This document shows, piece after piece, positions 17,815-27,087 of a stretch of DNA of 64,000 bases. Origin of the DNA: CAZUNO01 sp964621445 [NCBI: Candidatus Hadarchaeota archaeon] (GTDB lineage Archaea > CAYQAE01 > CAYVLA01); the NCBI GenBank assembly GCA_964621445.1, contig CAZUNO010000002.1, forward strand, positions 1 to 64,000, given 5' to 3'. A model generated the notes under the pieces. The model did not search any database. It was not told the origin of the DNA and worked only from the letters and a program-made list of their open reading frames with translations. Position 1 is the stretch's first letter. Each line of letters begins with the position of its first letter. The position numbers and the translations under genes were made by a program.

Positions 17815-19038
17815 CTACCTGGAACCACGTCTAGTAATTTTTACCTCTTTGTACAACCTCTTCCTAATCATCAAGGTCCACAGGGTCACCCCTGCCACTA
17901 TGCTTACCCCGGAGATACTTAGCCATTCGATTAGATAGATCCAAAATAGGGCCTGTTCCTTTACCTTTACGGCCAGGCTCTGTATGGATTCCAGCTTACC
18001 CAAAGCTCGTCTAGCCTTTTCCAGACCGCCCGAATAATCCTGAGCCAGGTATAGATCCTCGGCCTCTCCCTTCATATCTTCCATTTCGATTATCTCATTT
18101 TCAATTTCCCTGGCACTACCTCCAAAGCTTTCCACGAACTCTACCAGCGAGAACAGAGTACTCTTGCCCACCGAAAGTCTTTGGATGGCCTCCCTATATT
18201 GGTGAACGGTCAGGTAGTCATCGGGAAGATCCCACTGGGCCAAATAAAGCATGAGGTTGATTGCATAGTCCCCATAGTAGCGCCATCTTGACATCTCCCA
18301 CCCTCCACCAGGAGTCCAATCGTGTGACATTGCATAGGTTCGTCCTTCCCCGATATCCCAGGTCGCATAGCACGGGGGATCATTGAACTTGGGGGATATC
18401 CACCTAGTCAACACCGTCGCCCCCTTCCTGGCGAATACAAGATTGCCGCCAGTGCCCAATCTAAGATATTCCGGGCGTGGTTCGTAAGGCAGGCTGGATA
18501 TGAACTCGTTCTGGTATCCCTCAGGGGTTATTCTTATGGGTGCATTGCCACTTACCCAGTCCGGATCTCCGGCAGGTATCTCCACCGGTAGAACTTCCGC
18601 CGTAGGGGTACCGGCCCATGACTCGTGACCAAATCCCGCCCCAAAGGTCTCAAATCCCCCCACCATTACCAATCCCTTTCCCTCCTGAAATACCCCATCC
18701 CTTAGCCAGGAGTGTTGCTCGGATGTGAAAATCCTCCTGTTGGTATCGCTGAGTACCAAGACCTGGTATTTTTCGAGGTAATCCTGATAACTGCGGGGCA
18801 TGTATATCCTCAGGGATTTATAGATGTCGGTCCAATCGATGCCTGCGTAATGCTCCCTGGATCCCTGAACCGGGGTCACCGAAATCATAGCATCTTCTAG
18901 CATGGCCCGGTAGGGACTTACCCCGGGGTAGGGATCTCCGGTATATAGAACTCCCAGAACTCTCTCCCCTTGACCCTGAATTGGTGAAACAATTAGAATA
19001 AAACCAAAAACCAAAATGAGCACAATATTTTCCCTCAT
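17815..19038 (-). CDS. membrane-anchored glutamine-amidotransferase-like protein (pfam07090-like)
   Basis: A 407-residue paralogue of 13235-14455: signal-like N-terminus (MRENIVLILVFGFILIVS), GATase-like domain (RVLGVLYTGDPYPG, YQVLVLSDTN, LVMVGGFETFGAGFG, AMSHDWTPGGGWE), then a coiled coil (ENEIIEMEDMKGEAEDLY), one membrane helix and MIRKRLYKEVKITRR. The elbow again lacks Cys. ATG 19038 is preferred to 19080 because a TATA-like CTTATAAAATC lies at about 19084-19094 and would put transcription start near 19063, inside the longer frame. It probably displays a ligand-binding or structural domain on the cell surface. Confidence 0.72.
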   Translation of the reverse strand: MRENIVLILVFGFILIVSPIQGQGERVLGVLYTGDPYPGVSPYRAMLEDAMISVTPVQGSREHYAGIDWTDIYKSLRIYMPRSYQDYLEKYQVLVLSDTNRRIFTSEQHSWLRDGVFQEGKGLVMVGGFETFGAGFGHESWAGTPTAEVLPVEIPAGDPDWVSGNAPIRITPEGYQNEFISSLPYEPRPEYLRLGTGGNLVFARKGATVLTRWISPKFNDPPCYATWDIGEGRTYAMSHDWTPGGGWEMSRWRYYGDYAINLMLYLAQWDLPDDYLTVHQYREAIQRLSVGKSTLFSLVEFVESFGGSAREIENEIIEMEDMKGEAEDLYLAQDYSGGLEKARRALGKLESIQSLAVKVKEQALFWIYLIEWLSISGVSIVAGVTLWTLMIRKRLYKEVKITRRGSR

Positions 19039-19145
19039 TTCAATATCGCCCAACCCAGTCCCTAAAATGGCAAAAAACATGAGATTTTATAAGTCATTTT
19101 GAGTTAACTCGTAATTACGCAATAAAAATCTACCTGGAAACGCTT

Positions 19146-19847
19146 TTGACCGCGAGACACTTCAAGCAATCTAGGCCTTTTACAAAGACACTTATATCCC
19201 GTCATTTCAATTATCTATCGATAGGCTTGGCATATAAGTTCGCTTTCGATCTCACAGGTATTTCCCGCTCCTTCTTCCGAGAGATAGCCAAGGTATCGGA
19301 ACAGAGAAATATTCACCGGAAACTTGGTAGCATCGCCGAACATATGATGAACAAGTTCAATCTAAAGGAGGCCACCGGTCTTCCCCTAAATGATGCGGTC
19401 ACCCTGCTAAACGATATGGTTGACATCTATGCAAAAAACCTATCCCAGGAGGAGGACTTTCGAAGGACCGAGAAACGTGCGCTACTCCTCCCCCACTGCG
19501 CTAGAAAGTATATGGATAATAGATGCCAGGCAAAATTTGATCCCCAGCTCTCAACCTACAGGTGTCAGCATTGCTCACAAGACTGCCTAATCAGCCAGGG
19601 CGTTGAAATTGGCGAGAGCCACGGGTATGATGTATACGTCCTCCCGGGGGGGTCATGTATCCACAAGCTACTAATCCACTGCAACTATGACGGCATAGTG
19701 GGAGTTGCCTGCCCAAACGAGATACAGCTCGGCATGCAGGAACTGGATGGCGTAATGCCCTTCCAGGCCGTCCCCCTGCTGAGAAACGGTTGCTCAAATA
19801 CGAAATACAATCCCGAAACCCTTGAGGATGTTCTAATCAACTCCTAA
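19146..19847 (+). CDS. DUF116 family protein
   Basis: A 233-residue protein with the DUF116 signatures. An N-terminal helical part is followed by RALLLPHCARKYMDNRCQA, then YRCQHCSQDCLISQ, GYDVYVLPGGSCIHKLL, GIVGVACPNEIQLGMQ and FQAVPLLRNGCSNTKYN. The eight or so conserved Cys suggest a metal or iron-sulfur site. The biochemical role of DUF116 is unknown, and members are common in anaerobic archaea and bacteria. The start is TTG 19146, about 23 bases after an A+T box (caataaaaatc). An alternative would be a later ATG, which would lose the N-terminal helices. Confidence 0.78.
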   Translation: MTARHFKQSRPFTKTLISRHFNYLSIGLAYKFAFDLTGISRSFFREIAKVSEQRNIHRKLGSIAEHMMNKFNLKEATGLPLNDAVTLLNDMVDIYAKNLSQEEDFRRTEKRALLLPHCARKYMDNRCQAKFDPQLSTYRCQHCSQDCLISQGVEIGESHGYDVYVLPGGSCIHKLLIHCNYDGIVGVACPNEIQLGMQELDGVMPFQAVPLLRNGCSNTKYNPETLEDVLINS

Positions 19848-19974
19848 TCCCGCTACATATTTCCCCGGGCCTTCTGGAAGAGGCGTATTTCCATCCATTA
19901 TTACAGGCTGGCAACATTTAAGATTCCGATTGGCCCTACGCACTTTTACCCTCACTCGAGCTGGGGCATCTTCA

Positions 19975-20814
19975 ATGAGTGATGACATAACCAGGATCAT
20001 GGTCGTTGGGCTGAAGGAGGTGGACGCCGGCAAGACCACAGTATCCAGGGCCGCTTTGTCGCTGATGCGAGAAAGGGGATTGAATGCCTGCGGTTTCAAG
20101 CCCAAGGCAGGGAATAATATCTGGTACGATTTCGATGTCGTGGACGAAGCCCTTTCCCAGGGTAGGCTATTCGGCAAGGATTCCAAGCTTCTATGTAGGG
20201 CCTCCGGGACCGACCTACCGGAGGAAGCCATTAGCCCCTTCCACCGGCTGCTCGGTGTACCCCCGGAACATCGTACAAATGGTATTCCGGAGTCATTATA
20301 CTTCATAGCCGATAGGGTCACCGCGTGGGAGGACGACCAGGAGCAAACACTGGTCCTGAACCGCATGTTTGACCTGGACATGGAAACCAATTCCCTTCTC
20401 TCCAAAGTCAAGCGTAATAGCGACACCAGGATTGAAGTTGGGTCATCGGAGAAGCTAAATGAGGTGTTCATAAACCGATACCTAAGGGCCATCGAATCCG
20501 CACATGAACTGGTATATGCCGAGAGCGATGCCATGGTCTACGAAAGTTATGCTGACGTGGCCTTGCCCTGGTCCGGAATAGATAACCTCGATATGGTTCT
20601 CGGCGTGGAACCGGGATTTATCCTGGAATACGACCCGGAAAAATATCTTCAGGCAGCAAGGATGTACTCTAATTTTCTAAACGAAGGCACCACCCGGCGC
20701 ATAATTAAGCTTCTGAAGCCACGCCGTAAAGCGACATTTCCCCCTTCCACCACAGATAGAAATGTTGAAACCGCAAAGGAAATTCTCAACGATGGCTGGT
20801 CGCTAGGCGAATAG
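19975..20814 (+). CDS. P-loop NTPase-like protein
   Basis: A 279-residue cytosolic protein. The N-terminus carries a deviant Walker A of the MinD/dethiobiotin-synthetase type (GLKEVDAGKTTVSRAAL) followed by GLNACGFKPKAG, a typical switch region of that group. A central LVYAESDAMVYESYADVALPW stands where the DTBS-like family has its acidic motif. Archaeal proteins of this layout are annotated as predicted P-loop ATPase/GTPase without a known role. ATG 19975 is preferred over TTG 19930 because the conserved strand begins nearby. It follows the DUF116 gene on the same strand. Confidence 0.65.
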   Translation: MSDDITRIMVVGLKEVDAGKTTVSRAALSLMRERGLNACGFKPKAGNNIWYDFDVVDEALSQGRLFGKDSKLLCRASGTDLPEEAISPFHRLLGVPPEHRTNGIPESLYFIADRVTAWEDDQEQTLVLNRMFDLDMETNSLLSKVKRNSDTRIEVGSSEKLNEVFINRYLRAIESAHELVYAESDAMVYESYADVALPWSGIDNLDMVLGVEPGFILEYDPEKYLQAARMYSNFLNEGTTRRIIKLLKPRRKATFPPSTTDRNVETAKEILNDGWSLGE

Positions 20815-20942
20815 GGAATCTCCACCCTTAACCTTGCCTAAAAATATAAAACCCTCTCAGGGCAGCCAGCGTGCCAACAGTTTAATTATTCCCCGGCCAA
20901 ACGGGTTTCGTTGTCCATCTGGAAACCCGAGGAAGATATTCC

Positions 20943-22337
20943 ATGACTGATGAAAGATTCGTACGGCCAGAAGGCCCCAACATATTGATGGTTATGTCCG
21001 ACCAACATAGAGGGGATTGGCTGGGCTGTGCGGGAGCGAGTTGGCTCAAGACTCCAAATATAGATGCTCTTGCCAAGAGAGGCGCCCACTTTCGCAATGC
21101 CGCCTGCAACTCTCCACTATGTGCCCCAAGTAGAGCCTCTCTCGCCAGCGGGCTACGCTGCAGCAACGTAGGGGTCTATCTAAATTCCCACCTTTACCCT
21201 CTTTCAACCCCCACATACTACCAGGTTCTCCGGCAAGGAGGGTATCGAGTGGGATGCGTGGGCAAGACCGACCTCCATAAGCGAGACCACTGGGAAGGGG
21301 TGAATGGTGACCGCCCGATTATGTATCACCTGGGCTTTACAGATCCCATGGAAACCGAGGGAAAGGGCAGCGCATCTAGATATGCCCCCAAGGGAGTATG
21401 CCCATATACCAACTATCTCCTGAAGAGGGGGTTGGCGGAAAAATTCAACGAGGATTACAACAAGACCAGAAACACACAATGGTACAGCGCGGATTCAGTG
21501 CTGCCCCTTGAGGCTTATCACGACCACTTCGTTGGCCGCAACGCGTGTAAATTCCTGGAAAATGTAAATACCGAGTCCCCCTGGCACTATTTCGTCAGCT
21601 TTGTTGGTCCACACAGCCCCTGGGATGCCCCCAGTGAATACGCGGAGAAGTTCGACCCCGAGGACATGCCCGTTGAAAAGGCCGTACGTGATGACTGTAC
21701 CGGGAAGCCGGAGAATGTCAAGAGGCGCCATGAAAAGGGGAGCAGAGGCCTAACCGACGAAAGACTGGCCGGTGCCTGGCAGCAATACGCGGGAATGATA
21801 AATCTCATAGACGATTTCATGGGTAGGTTCGTGGATATTCTGAAAGACCGGGGGATGTATGACAATACGGTCATCATATATTGCTCCGATCATGGGGAGA
21901 TGATGGGTGATCACGGGATATTCCACAAGACGGTATTTTACGAGGGCGCCTTGAGAATCCCCCTGGTGATTGCTGGGCCGGGAATAAAATCCATCGGAAC
22001 CAGCGATGCCCTGGTGGAACTCGCGGATATGGCCCCCACCATCCTGGAAATGGCCGGGCTGGAAGCCACCTTCCCAATGGATGCCAGATCGCTTGTACCA
22101 GTGCTCCGGGGCGATAGAAAGGAATTCCGAGAAAAACAGATCAGTGAAGTCGGCTGCTCCAAGATGCTTTACGATGGCCGGTACAAATACATGGAGCATT
22201 CCAGGGACCTCGACGAACTATACGACCTGGAGAATGACCCCCAGGAGCTCGAAAACTTGGTCCAGAGCAACGAGGAGAAGGCAAATGATATGAGCTCCCG
22301 GCTAAGGGGAGGGCTTCGAGCCCCTGCTCCTGGCTGA
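20943..22337 (+). CDS. sulfatase (Cys-type, formylglycine motif)
   Basis: A 464-residue sulfatase. PNILMVMSDQHRGDWLG gives the N-terminal metal-binding Asp, and the maturation motif C-A-P-S-R begins at Cys60 followed by ASLASG. VGKTDLHKRD replaces the common GKWHL. YCSDHGEMMGDHGIFHKT supplies metal ligands, and YEGALRIPLVIAGPG is conserved. It lacks a signal peptide and so is probably cytosolic. Substrate class cannot be fixed by eye. It lies 128 bases after the P-loop gene. The start is the first ATG (20943) in frame. Confidence 0.9.
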   Translation: MTDERFVRPEGPNILMVMSDQHRGDWLGCAGASWLKTPNIDALAKRGAHFRNAACNSPLCAPSRASLASGLRCSNVGVYLNSHLYPLSTPTYYQVLRQGGYRVGCVGKTDLHKRDHWEGVNGDRPIMYHLGFTDPMETEGKGSASRYAPKGVCPYTNYLLKRGLAEKFNEDYNKTRNTQWYSADSVLPLEAYHDHFVGRNACKFLENVNTESPWHYFVSFVGPHSPWDAPSEYAEKFDPEDMPVEKAVRDDCTGKPENVKRRHEKGSRGLTDERLAGAWQQYAGMINLIDDFMGRFVDILKDRGMYDNTVIIYCSDHGEMMGDHGIFHKTVFYEGALRIPLVIAGPGIKSIGTSDALVELADMAPTILEMAGLEATFPMDARSLVPVLRGDRKEFREKQISEVGCSKMLYDGRYKYMEHSRDLDELYDLENDPQELENLVQSNEEKANDMSSRLRGGLRAPAPG

Positions 22338-22405
22338 GGGGAGAGATTCGAGGCCCTTGAAGGAAACAAAGTTATTCAACGGTTTGACTTCTGAACCGTG
22401 GTAAA

Positions 22406-22690
22406 ATGGGATATGCAGCTGGTGCTTCAGCCGGGGCGGTAGCGGCCGCCGAAGCAAAAAAAGCGTTAATAGGTGGGTTGCTAGTTGAGGTTGAACCCCA
22501 GGTATTCACCAACCTGGCCTCCGAGAACAAGGAACAAACCTGCGTCACCGGTGAGGTGGGCACAATACGCAAAAAGAAAGTATACGCATTCTCAATCAAT
22601 GGCCTGGTAATAATGACCAAGAGTGATGAGGACCTGCCGCTATCCAACAAGATGATCAGGGCAGGAAAGATCTCGATACCCTCCCTGTGA
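22406..22690 (+). CDS. small hypothetical protein
   Basis: A 94-residue protein with an Ala/Gly-rich N-terminus (YAAGASAGAVAAAEAKKALIGG) that could be a helix or glycine-rich turn, then a beta-rich part (VEVEPQVFTNL, TGEVGTIRKKKVYAFSINGLVI). The start ATG has GGTAAA just upstream. It lies 68 bases after the sulfatase on the same strand. No family recognised. Confidence 0.5.
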   Translation: MGYAAGASAGAVAAAEAKKALIGGLLVEVEPQVFTNLASENKEQTCVTGEVGTIRKKKVYAFSINGLVIMTKSDEDLPLSNKMIRAGKISIPSL

Positions 22691-22779
22691 TATAGTTCCC
22701 TTTTCCCACCCTTACCTTAATCAATTCGGGCCACCCCGGTTTCTCTAGCGAAGGTGTTAATCTGAAATCCTACCGGGAA

Positions 22780-24258
22780 ATGTTCGCTGACGAAATCGAG
22801 AAGATTGAGGGACAGAATCGTATTCTGCTGATGACCTTACCCTCAATAGTTAACGTCGGAGAGGTGATGGATCTTAGGCTGGTAATGACCGATGCCTCCG
22901 GTATGCCCCACGAGAATTTTACCGGGAAGGTTGATCTCAAGCCCTCCTCGAACGGCCTTGAGGTCCCTGAATCCGTGGAGTTCACCGAAGCTGACAATGC
23001 CATTAAATCCGTGCCTGGTGTAAGGATTACCGAGCCAGGAGTACATTTCGTAGAGGGTTATGTTGAGGGTTCTCCCAGCAAACCTCAGGTGAGCAATCCC
23101 GTAAAAGCGGAGGAGGAAGTTGACCAGAGATTATACTGGGGAGACATACATGTCCATTCCGTTCTCGGAACCTGCCATGCAGATTATTCCAAGACACCAG
23201 AGTTCGGGTATTGGTTCGCCAAGGAGGTGTCCGACCTCGACTTCTCCGCGGTTACCGATCATCTTAGGGGGATAACCGATGAGAAATGGGAGAAGCTGAA
23301 AAAGCTAACAAGGGAGGAAACAGAACCTGGCGAGTTCGTAGTTTTCCTCGCCTTCGAGTCCTCACACTCCAAGGATCACGGTGGAGACATCAATGTCTAC
23401 TACCTGGAGGACGAGGCAGATTACTTCTGGCTCGACAGGGAAGATATGAAGGGAAACAACCCCAAGGTTGGTCTCGATGTGCTCTGGGATTGGCTCGATG
23501 AACAGGGTGTCCCCTATATTTCCATACCCCATCACACGGGAAGGGCCGGCAAGTTCCGGGACTTTGAATTGCCCTATTATGATGAGGAGAACGAGACCCT
23601 GCTGGAGATATTCTCAATGTGGGGCTCCTCTGAAGGAAGGCACGACGACTTCTACCTTAAAGGCGGGAAGACCGACAGCAAGGCATATCTCAGGGATGCA
23701 CTTAAGCTTGGTTACAAATACGGAGTAATAGGTTCCAGTGACACCCACTTCACCATGCCGGGCACTCCATGTTCCCAGCTACCAAGACCATATACCCATC
23801 CCCAGAACAAGATGGTTAACCAGGGATTGGCGGCGGTATATGCAAGCGAGCTAAACAGAAAGGCCCTATTTGATTCCATGATCAATAGGAACTGTTTCGC
23901 CACGACCTCCACCAGGCCCATCCTCAAATTCTGGGTTGACGGCATTCCCATGGGACAAACGAAAACCGTCAGCCAAGGCCAGGTAGGAGCGAGAGATATA
24001 CGAATCGAGCTTTGCACCAGTGTTCTCTCACCGCAGGTTGAGCTATTCTGCAATAACAAGGTGATAGACAGGCGAAAGGCCGGTGAAAACCACACCATAA
24101 TCAACCTCCAGGACGAACGCGATCCCAGCTCGCTTTGGATCAAGGGATCCCCAAAGAATCCGAATCCCTTCTTCTACTACTACGTGAGGGTCAATTATCA
24201 CGGATGCTATGACGGCATTACAGCCTGGTCCAGTCCAATATGGGTTGAGGCCCATTAG
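22780..24258 (+). CDS. DUF3604 / PHP-domain protein
   Basis: A 492-residue protein. Residues 1-120 form a beta-sandwich-like domain. From about residue 125 comes a PHP-like metal site: LYWGDIHVHSVLGTCHADY, DFSAVTDHLRG, FVVFLAFESSHSKDHGGD, ISIPHHTG and VIGSSDTHF, the pattern of DUF3604 (pfam12228). PHP-fold proteins hydrolyse phosphate or other esters with two or three metals. DUF3604 members are frequent beside sulfatases and glycosidases, but their substrate is unknown. No signal peptide. It converges with the TIM-barrel gene at 24265. Confidence 0.82.
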   Translation: MFADEIEKIEGQNRILLMTLPSIVNVGEVMDLRLVMTDASGMPHENFTGKVDLKPSSNGLEVPESVEFTEADNAIKSVPGVRITEPGVHFVEGYVEGSPSKPQVSNPVKAEEEVDQRLYWGDIHVHSVLGTCHADYSKTPEFGYWFAKEVSDLDFSAVTDHLRGITDEKWEKLKKLTREETEPGEFVVFLAFESSHSKDHGGDINVYYLEDEADYFWLDREDMKGNNPKVGLDVLWDWLDEQGVPYISIPHHTGRAGKFRDFELPYYDEENETLLEIFSMWGSSEGRHDDFYLKGGKTDSKAYLRDALKLGYKYGVIGSSDTHFTMPGTPCSQLPRPYTHPQNKMVNQGLAAVYASELNRKALFDSMINRNCFATTSTRPILKFWVDGIPMGQTKTVSQGQVGARDIRIELCTSVLSPQVELFCNNKVIDRRKAGENHTIINLQDERDPSSLWIKGSPKNPNPFFYYYVRVNYHGCYDGITAWSSPIWVEAH

Positions 24259-24264
24259 AATAGG

Positions 24265-25143
24265 TTAATGGACCTGACAACTGCATTCATCAAGCAGCCT
24301 TTCCATGGCCTTCAAAGATGATCTGATTTGGTTTGGGCTACCCGGGAAGTCGGAGGAACCTTCTATCTCGCCCATTAAGACCCCTCCATATTGTACCTCA
24401 CACAGAGCGGAGGCTAAGCCCTCCCAGTCAATGATGCCCGAGAATGGCGGAATATGGTCTCTTTCCCCGTCGTAATCATGTATATGGGTTGTTCCAAGGT
24501 GGTCACCGAGCGCCCTAACCATTTGGGAGGGAGAATTGCCAATTCTCTGGCAGTGCCCGACGTCCAGGCAGACGCAGACATGTTCTGGATCGGTTTCCTC
24601 TATGATCCTAATTAGGTCCTGGACACTTGAACCATGGCCATCCCGCCAACCGTTTTCCAACGCAATTTTGACCCCCAAATCGGATGCCATTTTCGCTAGA
24701 GGTCGAAGAGATTCCCTACTCTTTTCACCGATCCTGGATTCATAACCTTCCGGTATCGATTCAAGGTTCCCAATGTGGACCACCAGAAACCGAGCACCTA
24801 TTCGGGAGCATACACTCAGCATTACCCCCGTTTTCTCCACGGCGAGCATTCTCTCCCGGTCATCGGGCTCGCAGAGACAGTATTCAGGAGCATGAACTTG
24901 AACAATCCCCACATCTAAGGAGGACGCGATTTCCAAAATCTCCTTCAGGGGAATATCCTCCTCCCGGAGACGGAGTGCATTCCTTTCAGCGAGGTAATCC
25001 TTCTTAAGCCGGCTATCGCGGGAGGACATGATGAAATTAAAAGTAGCCAGCTCCACCCTGGACACGCCCTGTCTTGAAATCAGAGGCAACGCATCCTCTA
25101 GTCTTACACGTGGACAAATGCAGGTTGAAAGCCCAACTTCCAT
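24265..25143 (-). CDS. xylose-isomerase-like TIM barrel (sugar isomerase/epimerase)
   Basis: A 292-residue AP-endonuclease-2/xylose-isomerase-like barrel. Motifs include MEVGLSTCICP at the start, VSRVELATFNF, IVQVHAPEY, FLVVHIGNLESIPEG, KIALENGWRDGHG (metal-binding Glu), VCVCLDVGHCQRIG (metal Asp and His), TTHIHDYDGERDHIPP and GGVLMGEIEGSSD. Such enzymes isomerise or epimerise sugars using a divalent metal. A TATA-like TTTTATTTG lies about 27 bases before the ATG. It is convergent to the DUF3604 gene, with 6 bases between stops. Confidence 0.85.
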   Translation of the reverse strand: MEVGLSTCICPRVRLEDALPLISRQGVSRVELATFNFIMSSRDSRLKKDYLAERNALRLREEDIPLKEILEIASSLDVGIVQVHAPEYCLCEPDDRERMLAVEKTGVMLSVCSRIGARFLVVHIGNLESIPEGYESRIGEKSRESLRPLAKMASDLGVKIALENGWRDGHGSSVQDLIRIIEETDPEHVCVCLDVGHCQRIGNSPSQMVRALGDHLGTTHIHDYDGERDHIPPFSGIIDWEGLASALCEVQYGGVLMGEIEGSSDFPGSPNQIRSSLKAMERLLDECSCQVH

Positions 25144-25236
25144 AGCCTCACCATGATACCAAGCAAATAAAATGAGTTCCTGTCAATGATAACCAGTCCG
25201 CTACACTTTTAGGCACCCGTCAACATCCTGACATGG

Positions 25237-26658
25237 ATGGATATGAAACCCAACATAATGATCCTGGTTTCGGACACGCTGAGATGGGATGCCCTGGGCA
25301 TCAATGGTGGCCCCGGATGGCTCGATGTCAAGACCCCCGAGCTTGATGAATTTGCCCGGAATTCCATTCGCTTCGACGGGGCAAGAACCTCAAGCTTCCC
25401 AACCATACCGATGAGAACGGATTGTTTCGCCGGTATCTTCAGCCATCCTCGCTACGGTTGGCAAACACTTGAACCATCCCTCATCACACTACCAGGTATA
25501 TTCAAGAATGCTGGCTACAACACGCAGCTTCTTGCCGACACCACACACCTTCTTCGATCCAACTTCTTCAAGCCCTTTGATCACTTTGATTTCCTGCGGG
25601 GCCACGAGGGCGACGCTCCTTTAGCCCGCACCAATGAACCAATTCCCAGAATTGTTGATGATCTCGAAAAGACCAGGGTCGAGCGCGGGAACACATCGGG
25701 CGGGCCAACCATAGGGGAAATACATGCTCATCAAAATGCCTGGTGGAGATATGAGTCGGACAGGCTTAACAGCAGATTGGCCGAGAAGACGTGTCAATGG
25801 TTGGAGGACAACTGGCGAGGGGATCCCTTCTTCCTTTGGGTGGACTTCTTCGATGTGCATGAGCCCTGGGATCCCCCTGAATACCTTTGGCGCATGTACC
25901 AACCGGACTATGATGGAACGCCAATGATACACCCAAACTATCATAGCGCCGATGCATACCAAAAGGAGGAACTGGCCAACCTCAGGGCCCACTACGCCGG
26001 GGAGGTGACCATGGATAGCAAGAACATAGGGAAGGTGCTGCGTATGACCCGGGATATGGGGCTAATGGAAAACACCATAATAGTACTTCTATCCGATCAC
26101 GGCATTTACATCGGTGAGAGAGGTAGAACCGGCAAAAGTCTCATTAAGCCCAGCATTTTCGATGCCTTTCCCCATCACACCGAGCTCGCCCATTTGGTCT
26201 GGGTCATGCGGGTGCCGGGGAAGGAACCAGGTAGCCTTGATGAAATAGTCCAGCCCCCCGACCTGATGCCCACGGTGCTGGATCTTTGCGGGATGAAGAT
26301 ACCGGAACAGGTCGAGGGAAGAAGCCTGGTTCCCTTCATGGAGGGAAATAGACCTGAGGAACGTGATGTAGCAATTTCGACATGGACGATGCCAACCCAC
26401 CACTCGGACGATATGGTTTACTGCAGGCGTCCTGCGGTTACCGATGGGGAATGGACACTAGTCCTCCAGGAACCACCTGATCCCCGCCCATCCAGGCTAT
26501 ACCACGTATCCGAGGACCCGAAGGAGAAGGTAGATCTATTAGGGGAAAGACCGGAGATCGCCAAAAGCCTCCACTCAAGGATGCTGAATTGGTTGCGGGA
26601 CATGGGAACGCCACCCTCAGCAATCGACAGGCTCTCTCACATACAGGACATACCCTAG
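25237..26658 (+). CDS. sulfatase-superfamily hydrolase with Thr at the nucleophile position
   Basis: A 473-residue alkaline-phosphatase-superfamily protein: PNIMILVSDTLRWDALG at the N-terminus, LLSDHGIYIGERGRTGKSL for metal ligands and PEQVEGRSLVPFM near the end. At the place of the formylglycine Cys it has T-I-P-M-R (Thr56), so it cannot be matured as a classical sulfatase. Thr is the nucleophile of nucleotide pyrophosphatase/phosphodiesterases in this superfamily, and a phosphodiesterase or phosphonate-type activity is possible. The start ATG has a TATA-like cacttttagg about 29 bases upstream. No signal peptide. Confidence 0.85.
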   Translation: MDMKPNIMILVSDTLRWDALGINGGPGWLDVKTPELDEFARNSIRFDGARTSSFPTIPMRTDCFAGIFSHPRYGWQTLEPSLITLPGIFKNAGYNTQLLADTTHLLRSNFFKPFDHFDFLRGHEGDAPLARTNEPIPRIVDDLEKTRVERGNTSGGPTIGEIHAHQNAWWRYESDRLNSRLAEKTCQWLEDNWRGDPFFLWVDFFDVHEPWDPPEYLWRMYQPDYDGTPMIHPNYHSADAYQKEELANLRAHYAGEVTMDSKNIGKVLRMTRDMGLMENTIIVLLSDHGIYIGERGRTGKSLIKPSIFDAFPHHTELAHLVWVMRVPGKEPGSLDEIVQPPDLMPTVLDLCGMKIPEQVEGRSLVPFMEGNRPEERDVAISTWTMPTHHSDDMVYCRRPAVTDGEWTLVLQEPPDPRPSRLYHVSEDPKEKVDLLGERPEIAKSLHSRMLNWLRDMGTPPSAIDRLSHIQDIP

Positions 26659-26662
26659 TTGA

Positions 26663-26983
26663 TCACCGGGAATTCCGTTTGGCTTTCTCGAAACGCCCGT
26701 GTATCTCGTTACGGATCTCCCCATCCCTGACCGCGAGTGGTCCCCTGTAACCGCACTCCTTACAGTTCCACATATCTATCAGCCCCGGAATGACAAGGGA
26801 TATCTTGGTGGAGCCGCAGCGAGGGCAGAACAATATTCCCTCCTCCGCGGCCTTGGAGGTCTCCCTTCGCAGCCATTCCCTTTCGCACTTGACCGAACAG
26901 AATACGTCATCGTCCTCGATGGCCTTACCGCAGTTTACGCATCTGGCCTCTTCACCCTCACTTTCGCCCTTTTTCGAATTCAT
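26663..26983 (-). CDS. zinc-ribbon protein
   Basis: A 106-residue protein with two metal-binding modules: an N-terminal CVNCGK ... FCSVKCERE treble-clef-like motif and a C-terminal ribbon CPRCGST ... WNCKECGYRG. The linker is charged. ATG 26983 is chosen because a TATA-like box (minus-strand AAGTATATTTATC, 27016-27028) predicts transcription start near 26997, giving a short leader. The longer frame to 27055 would start before the box. It could be a nucleic-acid-binding or transcription-related protein, but no specific family is recognised. Its stop converges with the sulfatase-like gene, 4 bases apart. Confidence 0.65.
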   Translation of the reverse strand: MNSKKGESEGEEARCVNCGKAIEDDDVFCSVKCEREWLRRETSKAAEEGILFCPRCGSTKISLVIPGLIDMWNCKECGYRGPLAVRDGEIRNEIHGRFEKAKRNSR

Positions 26984-27087
26984 CCCCGTTCGCCCCCCGC
27001 TGGGTATGTAAAGGTGATAAATATACTTGAAAATGTGGTTAATCGCCTGACCCAAACAGATAATGGCGGCAAAGAAAAACCCGAGAT

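Noticed and set aside
19833-20534. Minus-strand frame of 233 codons
   Set aside because: It is antisense to the P-loop NTPase-like gene and composed mostly of Ser, Leu and Arg runs typical of shadow frames.
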